Counted from the stretch's first letter, positions 1-8,065 are shown. The stretch: 64,000 nt of DNA from Bifidobacterium sp. ESL0704 (GCF_029392075.1 NZ_CP113929.1:868001-932000); one strand, 5' to 3'. Program-made: numbers and translations. The notes: a model not told the origin generated them from the letters alone.

Positions 1-2
1 TG

Positions 3-206
3 AAGGATGCCGTGGCGGCCGGCAAGAGTCTGAAGGAAGCGGCGGCAACGGCTGCCGTCGCCGCAGAGAACGGCTTCAAGTCCACTGTCGGCATGCTTGC
101 CATCCACGGCAGGGCGGCGATCCGTGGTGAGGAGTCGAGAAAGCTCGAGGACCCCGGTGCCAAAGTGGCGTCGCTGATCTTCCAGGCCTTCGACAAGGCC
201 ATGTAG
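3..206 (+). CDS. dhaL: DhaL-type dihydroxyacetone kinase ADP-binding subunit, C-terminal end (partial)
   Basis: The reading frame is open from the window edge and ends at TAG 204-206, so only the last 67 codons are present. The visible part carries the DhaL ending: a G-M-L-A-I-H-G-R-A segment, then a G-E-x-S motif, then D-P-G-A followed by a closing helix. In the family this all-alpha domain binds ADP/Mg and passes phosphate to dihydroxyacetone held by DhaK. Whether this is a PTS-dependent DhaL subunit or the end of a fused ATP-dependent kinase cannot be told from the tail. A strong hairpin follows 39 bases later, so the gene ends its operon. Confidence 0.8.
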   Translation, partial: KDAVAAGKSLKEAAATAAVAAENGFKSTVGMLAIHGRAAIRGEESRKLEDPGAKVASLIFQAFDKAM

Positions 207-244
207 GAATCCAAGCAATTGTTTCCGTGATTGACTAAAAAATA

Positions 245-270
245 TGTCGTCAGGGCGAGCCCTGACGACA
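245..270 (+). terminator. Rho-independent terminator after dhaL
   Basis: A perfect 11-bp stem, TGTCGTCAGGG and CCCTGACGACA, encloses the loop CGAG and is followed by the T-rich run TTGTGTTTGT. An A-rich stretch precedes it, so it could also act on transcripts from the other side. Confidence 0.8.
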
Positions 271-278
271 TTGTGTTT

Positions 279-298
279 GTGGAGATGCCAGAAATTGA
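279..298. repeat. Degenerate copy of the ssrA 3' end (putative attachment-site remnant)
   Basis: This 20-base stretch begins GTGGAGATGC and ends AATTGA. It matches 17 of 20 positions of 3137-3156, the 3' end of the tmRNA gene, in the same orientation. It lies 2.86 kb beyond that 3' end, where the displaced ssrA end would sit after integration into ssrA. No integrase gene remains between the copies. The alignment was read by eye. Confidence 0.55.
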
Positions 299-413
299 TT
301 GCAAAGACAGAAACCTCACTGATTGTAATAGTTTTCGTCTATTGCTTTCGCAAGCAACGTATGAAACGCTGTATATGAAGAGCACTTCAAGACACTTCAA
401 ACATGCCTAAATC

Positions 414-1007
414 ATGAAACTCGTCACTCTTCTATGTATCATTATAACCATGACTAGACTCGAAGACGCGATAAGCCGTACGGGTCTTCCGCTGCACCGG
501 GGATCTTTCAGGCGTAGACCAAATCTTATGGAACAGTATCAGCTCGCCCATGTTCGAGCGATTGTTGCAGCGGCTGGGTGCCATGTTCTCAGCTATGACT
601 TTGATGAGGGTATCGATTTGGTTCTGCGCAGACTTGTAAACGGTGTGAAAGACGCAGAACTTGATGTCCAGCTGAAAGCAGTTTCCCATGGGAAATGCTG
701 GAACGCTGAACATAATTTGATTCATGCTAAACTAAGCAAACTGCGGTATGACAATTCAATCATCGCCGGACCAAATTCGTCTGAGCGGCGCATCGTGGTA
801 ATCATGGATGTTCCCGACAACGTTGATGATTGGATAAAACTGGCTGATGAAGGTACTCTGCTGTCCAATAATTATTGGATGACCTGTGAAGGATTGCCGG
901 AGCGCAACGAAGAGACGATAACGATAAGCGCGCCTGTGGAACACGTGTTCGACGACGCGGCGTTGTGCGAGATAATGGAGAAAGTCAAGGGAGGGATGCC
1001 GTTATGA
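414..1007 (+). CDS. DUF4365 domain protein (PD-(D/E)xK nuclease-like fold)
   Basis: The protein matches the DUF4365 pattern: E40 at the start of a helix, then G-I-D (D68), then Q86-L-K88, followed by strands ending in V-V-I-M-D-V-P and a late 'W.tceGlPerNeetitIsap' region. The E...D...QxK arrangement resembles the active site of PD-(D/E)xK nucleases, so a nuclease-like role is inferred, not shown. The first 12 residues are hydrophobic and no clear ribosome binding site precedes 414, so ATG 450 may be the true start. The stop overlaps the next start as ATGA, which argues for translational coupling. GC is lower than in the surrounding genes. DUF4365 proteins are common in accessory and defence regions. 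Confidence 0.6.
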   Translation: MKLVTLLCIIITMTRLEDAISRTGLPLHRGSFRRRPNLMEQYQLAHVRAIVAAAGCHVLSYDFDEGIDLVLRRLVNGVKDAELDVQLKAVSHGKCWNAEHNLIHAKLSKLRYDNSIIAGPNSSERRIVVIMDVPDNVDDWIKLADEGTLLSNNYWMTCEGLPERNEETITISAPVEHVFDDAALCEIMEKVKGGMPL

Positions 1008-2185
1008 ACGATAGTCATATTCTGTTTGAGCATGTCCTTACCAAACTCGGATGGACAAGTGAACCGTCATTCAATGGAAAGTCAAGATATTGGAGGCCAT
1101 CGGGAAGTGACGAATGGAGTGAGAACTCTATCGTCGTACCGATTGACGATCGGGCTCCTGACTACGACTATATGCTGCAACGTGCAGAAAAGAAGTGTCT
1201 GGCCCTGTATGGGGATTCCTTTAAGGCGAATCTGGAATACGAGCGTTATATTCAGAGCATGGAACTTGACCCGCTCAATGTACATGCTGAGACGGATTTG
1301 CAAAGCGGTTTCATCAATTGGAAGTCGGGACTCAACGCCTTCAACGCATTAAATGATGTGCTGCGCGCAGGAGCGAAAAGCGCGTTCGAATCCAAAAGGA
1401 TCTTCAATGGTGCCGGACATGTGGTTGCGGACTCGATCATGGACGAGTCGTACATGGGCCAGACAAGGATGGGCAGCTATGAACTTACTGCCCTCATTCC
1501 AGCTCACCATGACTACGCCGCCACCACCACAAAGGACCCCAAGAAAAAGGTCGAAACCATCAAAGGACGGACGATAACTAACAAGATCGCTTCCTCCCTT
1601 GAAGCAATCAACTATGGAATTGGAGAAACTTTGAAAAGTCATGATTCTGATTCTGAAAAAAGCCTGGAGGTCTTTGACGACCCCGATATGATTAAACATG
1701 GGGTCTCCTATGAAATGGTATCAGCGCTTGCCGGTTTCGATGCGCGCCGTACACAGTTATCCATCAACGAGTTCACGGATGATGTCCCGACTCCGTTTAC
1801 CATTGAGCTCGATTACAAGAAGATTCAAGTACTCAGACGCGCCAGAGAACATCTTGAGTTGCCTCCAAAACCGGAGGTTCAAACGTTGACAGGCGAGGTT
1901 ACAGAACTCAGAAATTCTGGAAAATTGCTCCAACACGAAGCCAAGCTTTCAGCTCCAGTAGAAGGTGGAAAAGTCCTGACATTTCTTGTGCACATGGATT
2001 CTGGTCAGTACGAAACAGCCATAAAGGCCCACGACAGGCACATGATGCTGCGTGTCAGGGGACTTATAGAGTTCAGGCCGAGAGGAAGTCAAATCAATAA
2101 TCCTGAGCTTGTGGAAATGACTCAGATTAGAGTCCCGAGTTTTGGCCAGGCAAAGATGGTTCAGGGTGAACTGTTGGATGTCTAA
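1004..2185 (+). CDS. Unknown protein coupled to the DUF4365 gene
   Basis: This 393-residue protein is not recognised. The start is ATG 1004: it overlaps the upstream stop by 4 bases and has AGGGAGGG about 8 bases ahead. No signal peptide or membrane segment is visible. The N-terminal third is acidic and aromatic-rich. A middle basic stretch (D-P-K-K-K, about residues 180-200) is followed by a helical part. The last 110 residues look like alternating beta strands, including 'KVLTFLVHMDSGQYETAIKA' and 'HMMLRVRGLIEFRPRG', suggesting a small C-terminal beta domain. Because it is locked to a DUF4365 partner inside a probable integrated segment, a two-gene accessory (possibly defence) module is a reasonable guess and nothing more. 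Confidence 0.65.
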   Translation: MNDSHILFEHVLTKLGWTSEPSFNGKSRYWRPSGSDEWSENSIVVPIDDRAPDYDYMLQRAEKKCLALYGDSFKANLEYERYIQSMELDPLNVHAETDLQSGFINWKSGLNAFNALNDVLRAGAKSAFESKRIFNGAGHVVADSIMDESYMGQTRMGSYELTALIPAHHDYAATTTKDPKKKVETIKGRTITNKIASSLEAINYGIGETLKSHDSDSEKSLEVFDDPDMIKHGVSYEMVSALAGFDARRTQLSINEFTDDVPTPFTIELDYKKIQVLRRAREHLELPPKPEVQTLTGEVTELRNSGKLLQHEAKLSAPVEGGKVLTFLVHMDSGQYETAIKAHDRHMMLRVRGLIEFRPRGSQINNPELVEMTQIRVPSFGQAKMVQGELLDV

Positions 2186-2406
2186 TGAACTTTCGGGAAA
2201 ATGAGTTATTGTTGCCTCTATTCTCTGCTCAATCCTAGCTTGCTTGAATCGGATGTGCTCGAAAAGCATTTAAGGTTGAAAACTGGAGATTGTGGGCTAA
2301 CTAAACGCCTCACCTCTATGGTACAGCGAAAGGCCGAGGGCGGAAAACGTGGAGGAAGGAGCAAAGGCGACATAGAATAGCATTAACTGGAACGAAGGAG
2401 GCGTAT

Positions 2407-2664
2407 ATGGCCACAGTGACCATTAACTTGCCTGTCGATGATGAGCAATACCATCTTGCCGATCAGAAGGCAAGGGACAACGGCAGCACGCTGGTCAATG
2501 ACCTCAATAGGTACATTGAAGTTATGGCTGCAGAGAAAAGTATGGGGGCATTGACACCAGAGCAGTCGGACTGGCTGTCTCGGCATCCTCTGCCCGGTGA
2601 TGTGGTATGCTACACGTCCGAAGAGACCAGAAAGCTGTTCAACTCTATTCTCGCGGAGGAATGA
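2407..2664 (+). CDS. RelB/DinJ-like antitoxin
   Basis: This 85-residue acidic protein has a short beta strand (A-T-V-T-I-N-L-P-V) followed by two helices, as in ribbon-helix-helix antitoxins of the RelB/DinJ group. The C-terminal half would wrap the toxin. AAGGAGG lies 7-8 bases ahead of the ATG. The stop (2662-2664) precedes the toxin start by one base, the usual arrangement in which antitoxin and toxin are made together and the complex represses its own promoter. The upstream 221 bases hold no other gene. Confidence 0.75.
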   Translation: MATVTINLPVDDEQYHLADQKARDNGSTLVNDLNRYIEVMAAEKSMGALTPEQSDWLSRHPLPGDVVCYTSEETRKLFNSILAEE

Positions 2665-2665
2665 C

Positions 2666-2989
2666 ATGTTGGAAATCTATTATTCCGATGTCTTTCTGAC
2701 GGACCTGCGGAGGTTGAAAAGACATGATAGTGCATGTGTCGTGGAATTGCGCGAGCTTATAGCGAATGATCTGCAAGTAAATGGACAGGTTCCGGAGGAT
2801 TACCAACCTCATGTCCTCGACAACGCCGGAGGGCTGTACAACGGGTGCGTTGAATTCCATCTGCATGATAACGTACTTGTGCTCTATGCGCCTGTCAATC
2901 CAAGACATTCGGTTACCATGCGTCGCATCTGTACCCATAAGGAACTTGCGACTGGCCGCTTCCATAGGGAATGGCCCGTAAAGGAATAA
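2666..2989 (+). CDS. YafQ/RelE-family mRNA interferase toxin
   Basis: The 107-residue protein has the YafQ layout: an 'FLTDLRRLKRH' helix, the segment 'VPEDYQPHVLDN', a 'C-V-E-F-H-L-H-D-N-V-L-V-L-Y' strand pair and a final 'T-H-K-E-L'. The His/Asp residues in PH, HLHD and THKEL correspond to the catalytic His/Asp set of YafQ-type ribosome-dependent RNases. The start is ATG 2666, with GGAGGA ahead in the antitoxin's last codons; a longer upstream frame (2597) overlaps the antitoxin and lacks this signal. The gene is followed by a strong hairpin at 2997-3047. Confidence 0.78.
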   Translation: MLEIYYSDVFLTDLRRLKRHDSACVVELRELIANDLQVNGQVPEDYQPHVLDNAGGLYNGCVEFHLHDNVLVLYAPVNPRHSVTMRRICTHKELATGRFHREWPVKE

Positions 2990-2996
2990 GCTATTT

Positions 2997-3047
2997 GGTA
3001 TAGATTTGTCCTGCACGATGTTGAACTGTGCGGGACAAACTTATACC
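2997..3047 (+). terminator. Hairpin terminator after the toxin gene
   Basis: The stem TTTGTCCTGCAC / GTGCGGGACAAA (one G-U pair) is extended outward by GGTATA / TATACC. Together they make a long hairpin starting 8 bases after the toxin stop. There is no T tract, so termination is likely but not certain. Confidence 0.6.
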
Positions 3048-3101
3048 GGTTTATGACCCACGATTTTATAAATCGTTTAAAACCCGAAACCGCAACGAAA
3101 A

Positions 3102-3129
3102 ACGCCACCCAAGTTGCCTTGGATGGCGT
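3102..3129 (-). terminator. Rho-independent terminator of tmRNA
   Basis: Read on the minus strand, ACGCCATCCAAG and CTTGGGTGGCGT form a 12-bp stem with one G-U pair around a GCAA tetraloop, followed by TTTTTCGTT. It begins 8 bases past the mature tmRNA 3' end. Confidence 0.88.
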
Positions 3130-3136
3130 TGTATCA

Positions 3137-3156
3137 GTGGAGATGCGGGGAATTGA
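3137..3156. repeat. ssrA 3' end matching 279-298 (putative attachment core)
   Basis: This is the acceptor and T-arm end of the tmRNA gene. Its first ten bases, GTGGAGATGC, and positions 15-20, AATTGA, recur at 279-298 in the same orientation. The 3' end of ssrA is a well-known integration target of tyrosine integrases. The DUF4365 pair and the toxin-antitoxin pair fill the interval between the copies. Confidence 0.55.
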
Positions 3157-3529
3157 ACCCCGGTCCGATGGCCGAACCCTCAGTCTTCTACGTGCGTAGT
3201 CCGCTGGCCTTTTGGCAGTTTTTCTGCCCCCATCCGTGTCGCGGACAATGGATGGCGAGCATATCTACAGTTAAAGTCCCCGAGTCACCCTGTGGTTCAA
3301 TGGCTCAAGCAAGTCCTCTAATGACGCCCAACATCCTCCCGAAGACGAGAAGGAGTGGACGGAGCAGCAGCTCACTGGTTAATCCTGGCGCTTGGCTCAG
3401 GCAGCGAGTGCGAACTCAGTGCGGTTAGATTTAGCACTTGTTGTTTCGTGGAGGTCATCTCGAGTGGACTCCACATTCTCGGCACGCTTCCCTGCGACGA
3501 ACAGGTCACCGTCGAAACCGATCATCCCC
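3138..3529 (-). ncRNA. ssrA: tmRNA (ssrA)
   Basis: The 5' end on the minus strand starts GGGGATGATCGGTTTCGACG and the 3' end has the T-arm GGTTCAATTCC and CATCTCC. The first seven bases pair with CATCTCC to close the acceptor stem (one G-U). The resume codon GCU begins the tag AKSNRTEFALAA (codons 3400-3435, stop 3397-3399), a bifidobacterial tag. tmRNA with SmpB rescues stalled ribosomes and marks the product for proteolysis. The base after the discriminator is not CCA, so CCA is added after transcription. The ends were set from the acceptor pairing and should be right within a base or two. Confidence 0.95.
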
Positions 3530-3680
3530 ATTCTTGAATTATCAAGCCCCGGTTTGCGCCGGAATATTCTATGATACCGTGCCGCTATGACGATTGGCAC
3601 GATAGCTACTCAAAGCGTAATCCACCATGGCGGATGCGATGATGTTCGGATTGCAAGACGTCATGCGGTGAAACGCAATA

Positions 3681-3726
3681 ACGGGGATTAACAGGGGATT
3701 AACAGGGATTAACGGGGGGATTAACG
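3681..3726. repeat. Short tandem repeat of GGGATTAAC units
   Basis: Four imperfect direct copies of a 10-12 base unit built on GGGATTAAC lie head to tail, with one to three extra G or A bases between them. They sit about 150 bases upstream of the tmRNA 5' end and 110 bases past the metallophosphoesterase stop. Function unknown. Confidence 0.7.
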
Positions 3727-3779
3727 GAAATCCGGAAGGCGCAGGCGCGAACCGGAAGGCCGCTGTCTTGATGCGTTCC

Positions 3780-3819
3780 AACGGAGCGTCGCAGGTCACA
3801 ACCTGAAAGGCGCTCCGTT
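3780..3819 (-). terminator. Hairpin after the metallophosphoesterase gene
   Basis: The outer arms AACGGAGCG and CGCTCCGTT enclose a second small stem, CAGGT / ACCTG. The hairpin begins 17 bases past the stop on the minus strand. No T tract follows, so this is a terminator-like structure. Confidence 0.5.
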
Positions 3820-3835
3820 CGAACACATGGCAGGG

Positions 3836-6800
3836 TCAGTGCTGCCGCTTCCGCTCCAGCATGGCCAATGCCGTTCCGAGGACGAGCAGGATCATGCCGG
3901 TAAGCAGCGGCATGACGATGGGGGCTCCGGTGGATGCCAATCCATGTCTCGTCTTACCCGTCGTTGTGCTGTTTGCCGTGCCATTGGGCCGCGAGCCGTT
4001 GACCAGGGGTGTGTTCCCACCCGTGGTCGCGCCCGGCAACGACGGTTTCGCGGGCAACGACGGCTTCTGAATCGGCAGCCTCTCCAGCCTCTGTTGCGCG
4101 TCCGAAAGCTTTCGCGCGGCGTTGTCGGCCGCAGCCTGATCGGCGTTTACGTCGTTGAAAACGGCAATGGCGTCCTGCAACGCCTGACGCAACACGGCAA
4201 AACTCTGAGGGGTGTAGCGCGAACCATCGAGTTTTCGCGCCTGCTCGATCAAGGCGCTCAGACGGGTCTTATCTCCTTTGACGACCAGACCGGCCACGGC
4301 CTTTTGCAGGGAATCCGCAGCCTGTTGTACCTCCTGCTGTGTGGCGCCGGAGTCATCCAGAACCTTCTCGGCGCTGACCAAAGCCGAACGGAAAAGATCG
4401 GTGCTGGCCGGAGTGTAGGGGCTCAGATCGATGGCTTGTGCCTGTTGAACAGCATCGCGCAACGCGGCTTTGTCGGTGTTGGGCGAATAGACGAAGATTA
4501 ATGTCTGGTCATCGTCCGTATACGTGCCGTCAAAGCGCTGTGCGCAGCTGTAGCCGTCGATTGCTGGAGCGGCGAACGAGTATGGTGTGCCCACGTCTCC
4601 GGTCTTGTTCTCGTCGGCCTTGAGCTGGTTGCCCTGCTTGTCCTGGTATTTGAGTGTGACGCTACCTTGTGCCATTACGGCAGGATGCATTTCCGCAGCG
4701 GCCACATAGCCTTTGGCCGAACGCGTGACCGTCGTTCCGTAGGTCGACAACGGCACCACCCGCACATTGCTGACGGTCTGTGTCGGTATCGGCATCCAGC
4801 TTTCCTTCATCCCGGTTTTCAATGTTCCTGTGGCCGCGGTTTGGTAGGTTGTGCCGTTGTCGTGGCTCACTTCGATGCGGTAGCCAAGCATGGTGCCCTC
4901 CGAAGTGTCATACCACCCTGTGTGTGGTCCCGTCTCGAAATAACCTCCCAAATAGGGCAGATAGGTGACGCCGCTGATCTTCGTCGGTTTCGAGAAGGCA
5001 AAATCGACCCACGCCTGGCTGACATCATCAAGGTCCTGGGACTTCCAATTGCTTTGGCGCTCGCCGTCGTCGATGTATTCCAGCCTCCCGTTGCGGTTGC
5101 CCGGGTCATAGGCATCATCGTGGGAGCAGGCGGTCGCGATATATCCGGAAGGGGAGATGGCTTTGACGCGATAGCTCGGATCGGTGTCGCCGAGGTCGAA
5201 ATCGTATTTGCCTTCGTTGACCCACTGATTGGTGATGTAGTTGCGCATGCGGATGTGGACATGGCTGCCGCTGACCGAAACCTCATAGGCGTTGCCGTCG
5301 ACCAGTTCACTGCCGTAATCGGTGTTGGCGAAGCTTGGCATGTCGACGATATGGCCGAACGGCGTGTTATAGGTGTCTACGAGGTCCTGCCCGTTATGCA
5401 CATGGCCGGTGAAGAACACCGCCTGCGGGTATTTCGACAGGATCTGCTTGAGCTTGGCTTCGTTCACCCCGTTTTCGCTACCCCCCAAGTCGTCTTCCAA
5501 GAGATGGTCGGCGGTGCCGGAGAAAGTCTGATGGGCGACGAGGAAGATCGGTTTGTTCGCCTTGGCGTCGATGGCCATGGTCTTTTCGACCCAATTCAGC
5601 TGCTTCTGCGAGATGTAGGCTTGGTCTTTCAAGTCCTTCTCCGTGTTGATGACCAGGAAATGATAACCCTTGACCCATTGGTCGAAATAGAGCTGGTGCT
5701 GGCTCGCCGCGTCGAATCCGGTTTGCGAATTGATCATGTACTTGCCGTTGTTCTTGAGATATCGGTCGAACACGGGGGTGGTGCCGCCGGGTGCGGTCGT
5801 CGGGTCCTGCAGCCCGTGCAATGGGTTGCTGACGCTGCCTTGCCAACGTACGTCATGATTGCCCAATGCGAGGATGGGCACCTTGCTGCCGTGTTCGTCG
5901 TCCACCGCCTTGTAGAAATCCTTTTCCTGTTGCTCGCTGCCGCTGTCACCGTTGTCCCCGGCGGAGACCAGAGCCTGGGAATCGGGATTGAGCACGTTCA
6001 TATCGCCAAGCGCCGTCCGCAGATTGGCAAGACTGGCAGCATCGGAAATATGGGGATCGGAGATGACATCGAAGGTGAAATCTGCGGGAGGCGTCGGGTC
6101 GAGATAGTTTTCTTCGGCCAACTGAAGGTCGCGCAGCCGGCGTTGCAGCACCGCGTTGTCGTGTTGCGGGGATTGTGCGGCGGCGATGAGTTTCTGCATC
6201 TGTTCGCGCTTTGCGTCGCTCGCTTCGGGGTGGGCGGCCATCAGGGCTTGCGCCTGTGCCGTCTCGTTGAGCAGTTTCCCGGGAAGGTATTGCTGGCTGA
6301 TCTCGTCGGCGGTGAGCGTATGGTGCGTCAGGCGGACCTCGTCGATGTCGGCATCGTTGACGCTGTTGGCGTTGTTCGAATCGGCGCCGATGACGAGGTT
6401 TCCGGCATCGGCGGACACGTCTTTGAGCGCTTGAAGGCTTTTGCTTGAACGCAGCGTGCCGTCGACATAGACGTCCAGAGAGCCGGCACGGGCGAAGTTC
6501 GCGGCGATATGATGCCATTGCCCGTCAATGACCCCGCCTATCCTGCTGCTTTCCACGCGCGTTGAGCCATCGGCCAGGTTCACGCGGATGTCTTTGGCGA
6601 AGGCTCCGATGACAAAGCCCTTGTTCGTGCCGGAATTGTAGTTCTTGTTGCCGATGATCGCCGCTCCGTTGTTGCCGCCGTTCGATGAACGGTACCAAAG
6701 GGAAACGGAAAAGTCGTTTTTGCCCAGACGTGTGCTGTTGCACGACGGCAATGCCACGGACTGGTCGGCCTGGGAGCTGGTGCTGCCCTTGGTGTTGTGC

Positions 6801-7936
6801 AGGTGGATGGCCTTGGCGTTGATTCCCGGCACGAATTGCGGTGATCCGGTAGGCGAGCCTGTGCAGTGGTTCGTTCCCGAGTCGGAGTAATCGCCGTCGA
6901 AGGGCATGTAGAGTTCCGTGCTTGAGATTTTGGAGAAGAGGTCGTTGACGGCTTGTCTGGCGGTGTTGACGGCGTCGACATCCGAGGAGGCGGCCAGCGC
7001 GTTTTCGTCGTCGATGGCCTGTTGGATTTCATCGGCCTGAGTCTGGCTGATGATGCCGGAGGCCTTCGCATCGGCCAGACGAGCGGTGTTCGCTGTCCGG
7101 TCGTAGGCGACGATTGCGGATATATATTGCCGGGCGGCACCGTCGGGTGAGACGAGACCTTTGTACAAGGTGAGGTTGTCGATGGCGGAATCGGCAAGTC
7201 CGTAGGCCCCGTTGCTGTCGGCGCCGAGGGTGAGTGCTCCGGCGTCTGCGGATTTTCCGTTGAGCGGCGAAAGGTCGGAGGAGGTCTTCAGCTTTCCGTC
7301 CATATAGACGCTCAGCTTGCCGTTCCTCTGGTAGTCGGCCACATAGTGATGCCATTGCCCGTCGATGGCTCCCGAGATTCGCCCTGGTTCCACGCGGGTC
7401 CCGTCGGCGGCCATGTTGACACGCACGGTATCGGCGAAACTTCCTAATACGAATCCGTCATTGCTGCCGGAGCCATAGTCCTTGTTGCCGAAAATCGAGG
7501 CTCCGTTGTTGTCGCCCTTTGCGGTCTTGTACCACAGCGAGACCGCGAAATCATCGGTGCCCAGATGGATGTCGTCGCCATCGGTGAAACGCAGATATTG
7601 CGTTGCGGGGGAGGAGCTGCTGTCATTGCTGTTGTGTATGCGCAGCGCCTTGCCGGAGATGCCGTCTACATATTCCGCATTCTGCTTGGCGATGCCGTTA
7701 TGGCCGTTGCCGCTTTGGTCTTCCAATGTATTGTCGAAATTGAATTGCATCAGGGGCTGGGGCTCGGTTTCGCCGGCGTAGGCGTGTCCGGTGGCGACGT
7801 TCGTGGATAGGCATAATCCGCAACAGGCGATCAATGCGGTCAGCGTGCCGGCGAGGCGTTGTGGTCTGTTTCTTTTTCCTGGCGAGTCTGCGTATGCCTT
7901 TGGGGTGGGGAAAGTGAATGATGTTGTAGGTTTCAT
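3836..7936 (-). CDS. Sortase-anchored LamG/metallophosphoesterase surface protein
   Basis: This 1366-residue protein has a signal segment near residues 25-52. Two LamG (concanavalin-like) domains follow (about 60-270 and 340-550), then a calcineurin-type phosphoesterase domain (about 620-860). All family motifs are present: D627-x-H629, G-D661, G-N693-H694-D, H802 and G-H845-x-H847, the ligands of a two-metal centre. Next come an F5/8-type C/CBM32-like domain (about 925-1085), a MucBP-like domain (1093-1152) and two FIVAR helical repeats (1153-1290). The end is LASTG (1333-1337), a membrane segment and a basic tail. It should therefore hydrolyse a phosphoester outside the cell, while the LamG, CBM and MucBP parts suggest binding to host glycoconjugates. 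The substrate is unknown. It is co-oriented with the GH101 gene but separated by a terminator, so it is probably transcribed alone. Confidence 0.85.
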   Translation of the reverse strand: MKPTTSFTFPTPKAYADSPGKRNRPQRLAGTLTALIACCGLCLSTNVATGHAYAGETEPQPLMQFNFDNTLEDQSGNGHNGIAKQNAEYVDGISGKALRIHNSNDSSSSPATQYLRFTDGDDIHLGTDDFAVSLWYKTAKGDNNGASIFGNKDYGSGSNDGFVLGSFADTVRVNMAADGTRVEPGRISGAIDGQWHHYVADYQRNGKLSVYMDGKLKTSSDLSPLNGKSADAGALTLGADSNGAYGLADSAIDNLTLYKGLVSPDGAARQYISAIVAYDRTANTARLADAKASGIISQTQADEIQQAIDDENALAASSDVDAVNTARQAVNDLFSKISSTELYMPFDGDYSDSGTNHCTGSPTGSPQFVPGINAKAIHLHNTKGSTSSQADQSVALPSCNSTRLGKNDFSVSLWYRSSNGGNNGAAIIGNKNYNSGTNKGFVIGAFAKDIRVNLADGSTRVESSRIGGVIDGQWHHIAANFARAGSLDVYVDGTLRSSKSLQALKDVSADAGNLVIGADSNNANSVNDADIDEVRLTHHTLTADEISQQYLPGKLLNETAQAQALMAAHPEASDAKREQMQKLIAAAQSPQHDNAVLQRRLRDLQLAEENYLDPTPPADFTFDVISDPHISDAASLANLRTALGDMNVLNPDSQALVSAGDNGDSGSEQQEKDFYKAVDDEHGSKVPILALGNHDVRWQGSVSNPLHGLQDPTTAPGGTTPVFDRYLKNNGKYMINSQTGFDAASQHQLYFDQWVKGYHFLVINTEKDLKDQAYISQKQLNWVEKTMAIDAKANKPIFLVAHQTFSGTADHLLEDDLGGSENGVNEAKLKQILSKYPQAVFFTGHVHNGQDLVDTYNTPFGHIVDMPSFANTDYGSELVDGNAYEVSVSGSHVHIRMRNYITNQWVNEGKYDFDLGDTDPSYRVKAISPSGYIATACSHDDAYDPGNRNGRLEYIDDGERQSNWKSQDLDDVSQAWVDFAFSKPTKISGVTYLPYLGGYFETGPHTGWYDTSEGTMLGYRIEVSHDNGTTYQTAATGTLKTGMKESWMPIPTQTVSNVRVVPLSTYGTTVTRSAKGYVAAAEMHPAVMAQGSVTLKYQDKQGNQLKADENKTGDVGTPYSFAAPAIDGYSCAQRFDGTYTDDDQTLIFVYSPNTDKAALRDAVQQAQAIDLSPYTPASTDLFRSALVSAEKVLDDSGATQQEVQQAADSLQKAVAGLVVKGDKTRLSALIEQARKLDGSRYTPQSFAVLRQALQDAIAVFNDVNADQAAADNAARKLSDAQQRLERLPIQKPSLPAKPSLPGATTGGNTPLVNGSRPNGTANSTTTGKTRHGLASTGAPIVMPLLTGMILLVLGTALAMLERKRQH

Positions 7937-7980
7937 AGTGCTTCTTTGCTGGGTTGTTCTTCACTGAACATTGTTTGATA

Positions 7981-7997
7981 ACGATGAGAATCATCGT
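7981..7997. promoter_or_regulatory. Palindrome upstream of the metallophosphoesterase gene
   Basis: ACGATGA-GAA-TCATCGT has perfect 7-bp arms and lies 45-61 bases ahead of the minus-strand start, in an AT-rich stretch suitable for a promoter. It is operator-like; the regulator is unknown. Confidence 0.4.
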
Positions 7998-8026
7998 ATT
8001 TTATTACTTCGGGAGACGGGAAACCA

Positions 8027-8065
8027 AAGCGCCGCAGCGATCGATGAGGATTGGCTGCGGCGCTT
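8027..8065 (-). terminator. Terminator after the GH101 gene
   Basis: The perfect 12-bp arms AAGCGCCGCAGC and GCTGCGGCGCTT are separated by 15 bases. On the minus strand the hairpin is followed by TGGTTTCCC. It lies about 70 bases past the GH101 stop. Confidence 0.7.

Larger units (their letters stand above)
3530..3835. other. Intergenic region upstream of tmRNA
   Basis: No convincing gene is present. The region must hold the minus-strand tmRNA promoter; a GATAAT -10-like box lies about 7 bases upstream of the RNA 5' end, but no good -35 was found. It also contains the GGATTAAC repeat at 3681-3726 and the hairpin at 3780-3819. Confidence 0.6.

Noticed and set aside
3114..3600. Short frames over the tmRNA region
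   Set aside because: The sequence is accounted for by tmRNA structure. One minus-strand frame simply contains the tag peptide reading frame.
3600..3830. CRISPR-like array at the GGATTAAC repeats
   Set aside because: Units are too short and adjoin each other without unique spacers; no cas genes are present in the window.
4667..6448. A 593-codon plus-strand frame inside the metallophosphoesterase gene
   Set aside because: It is antisense to intact phosphoesterase motifs, with no ribosome binding site and no recognisable domain.
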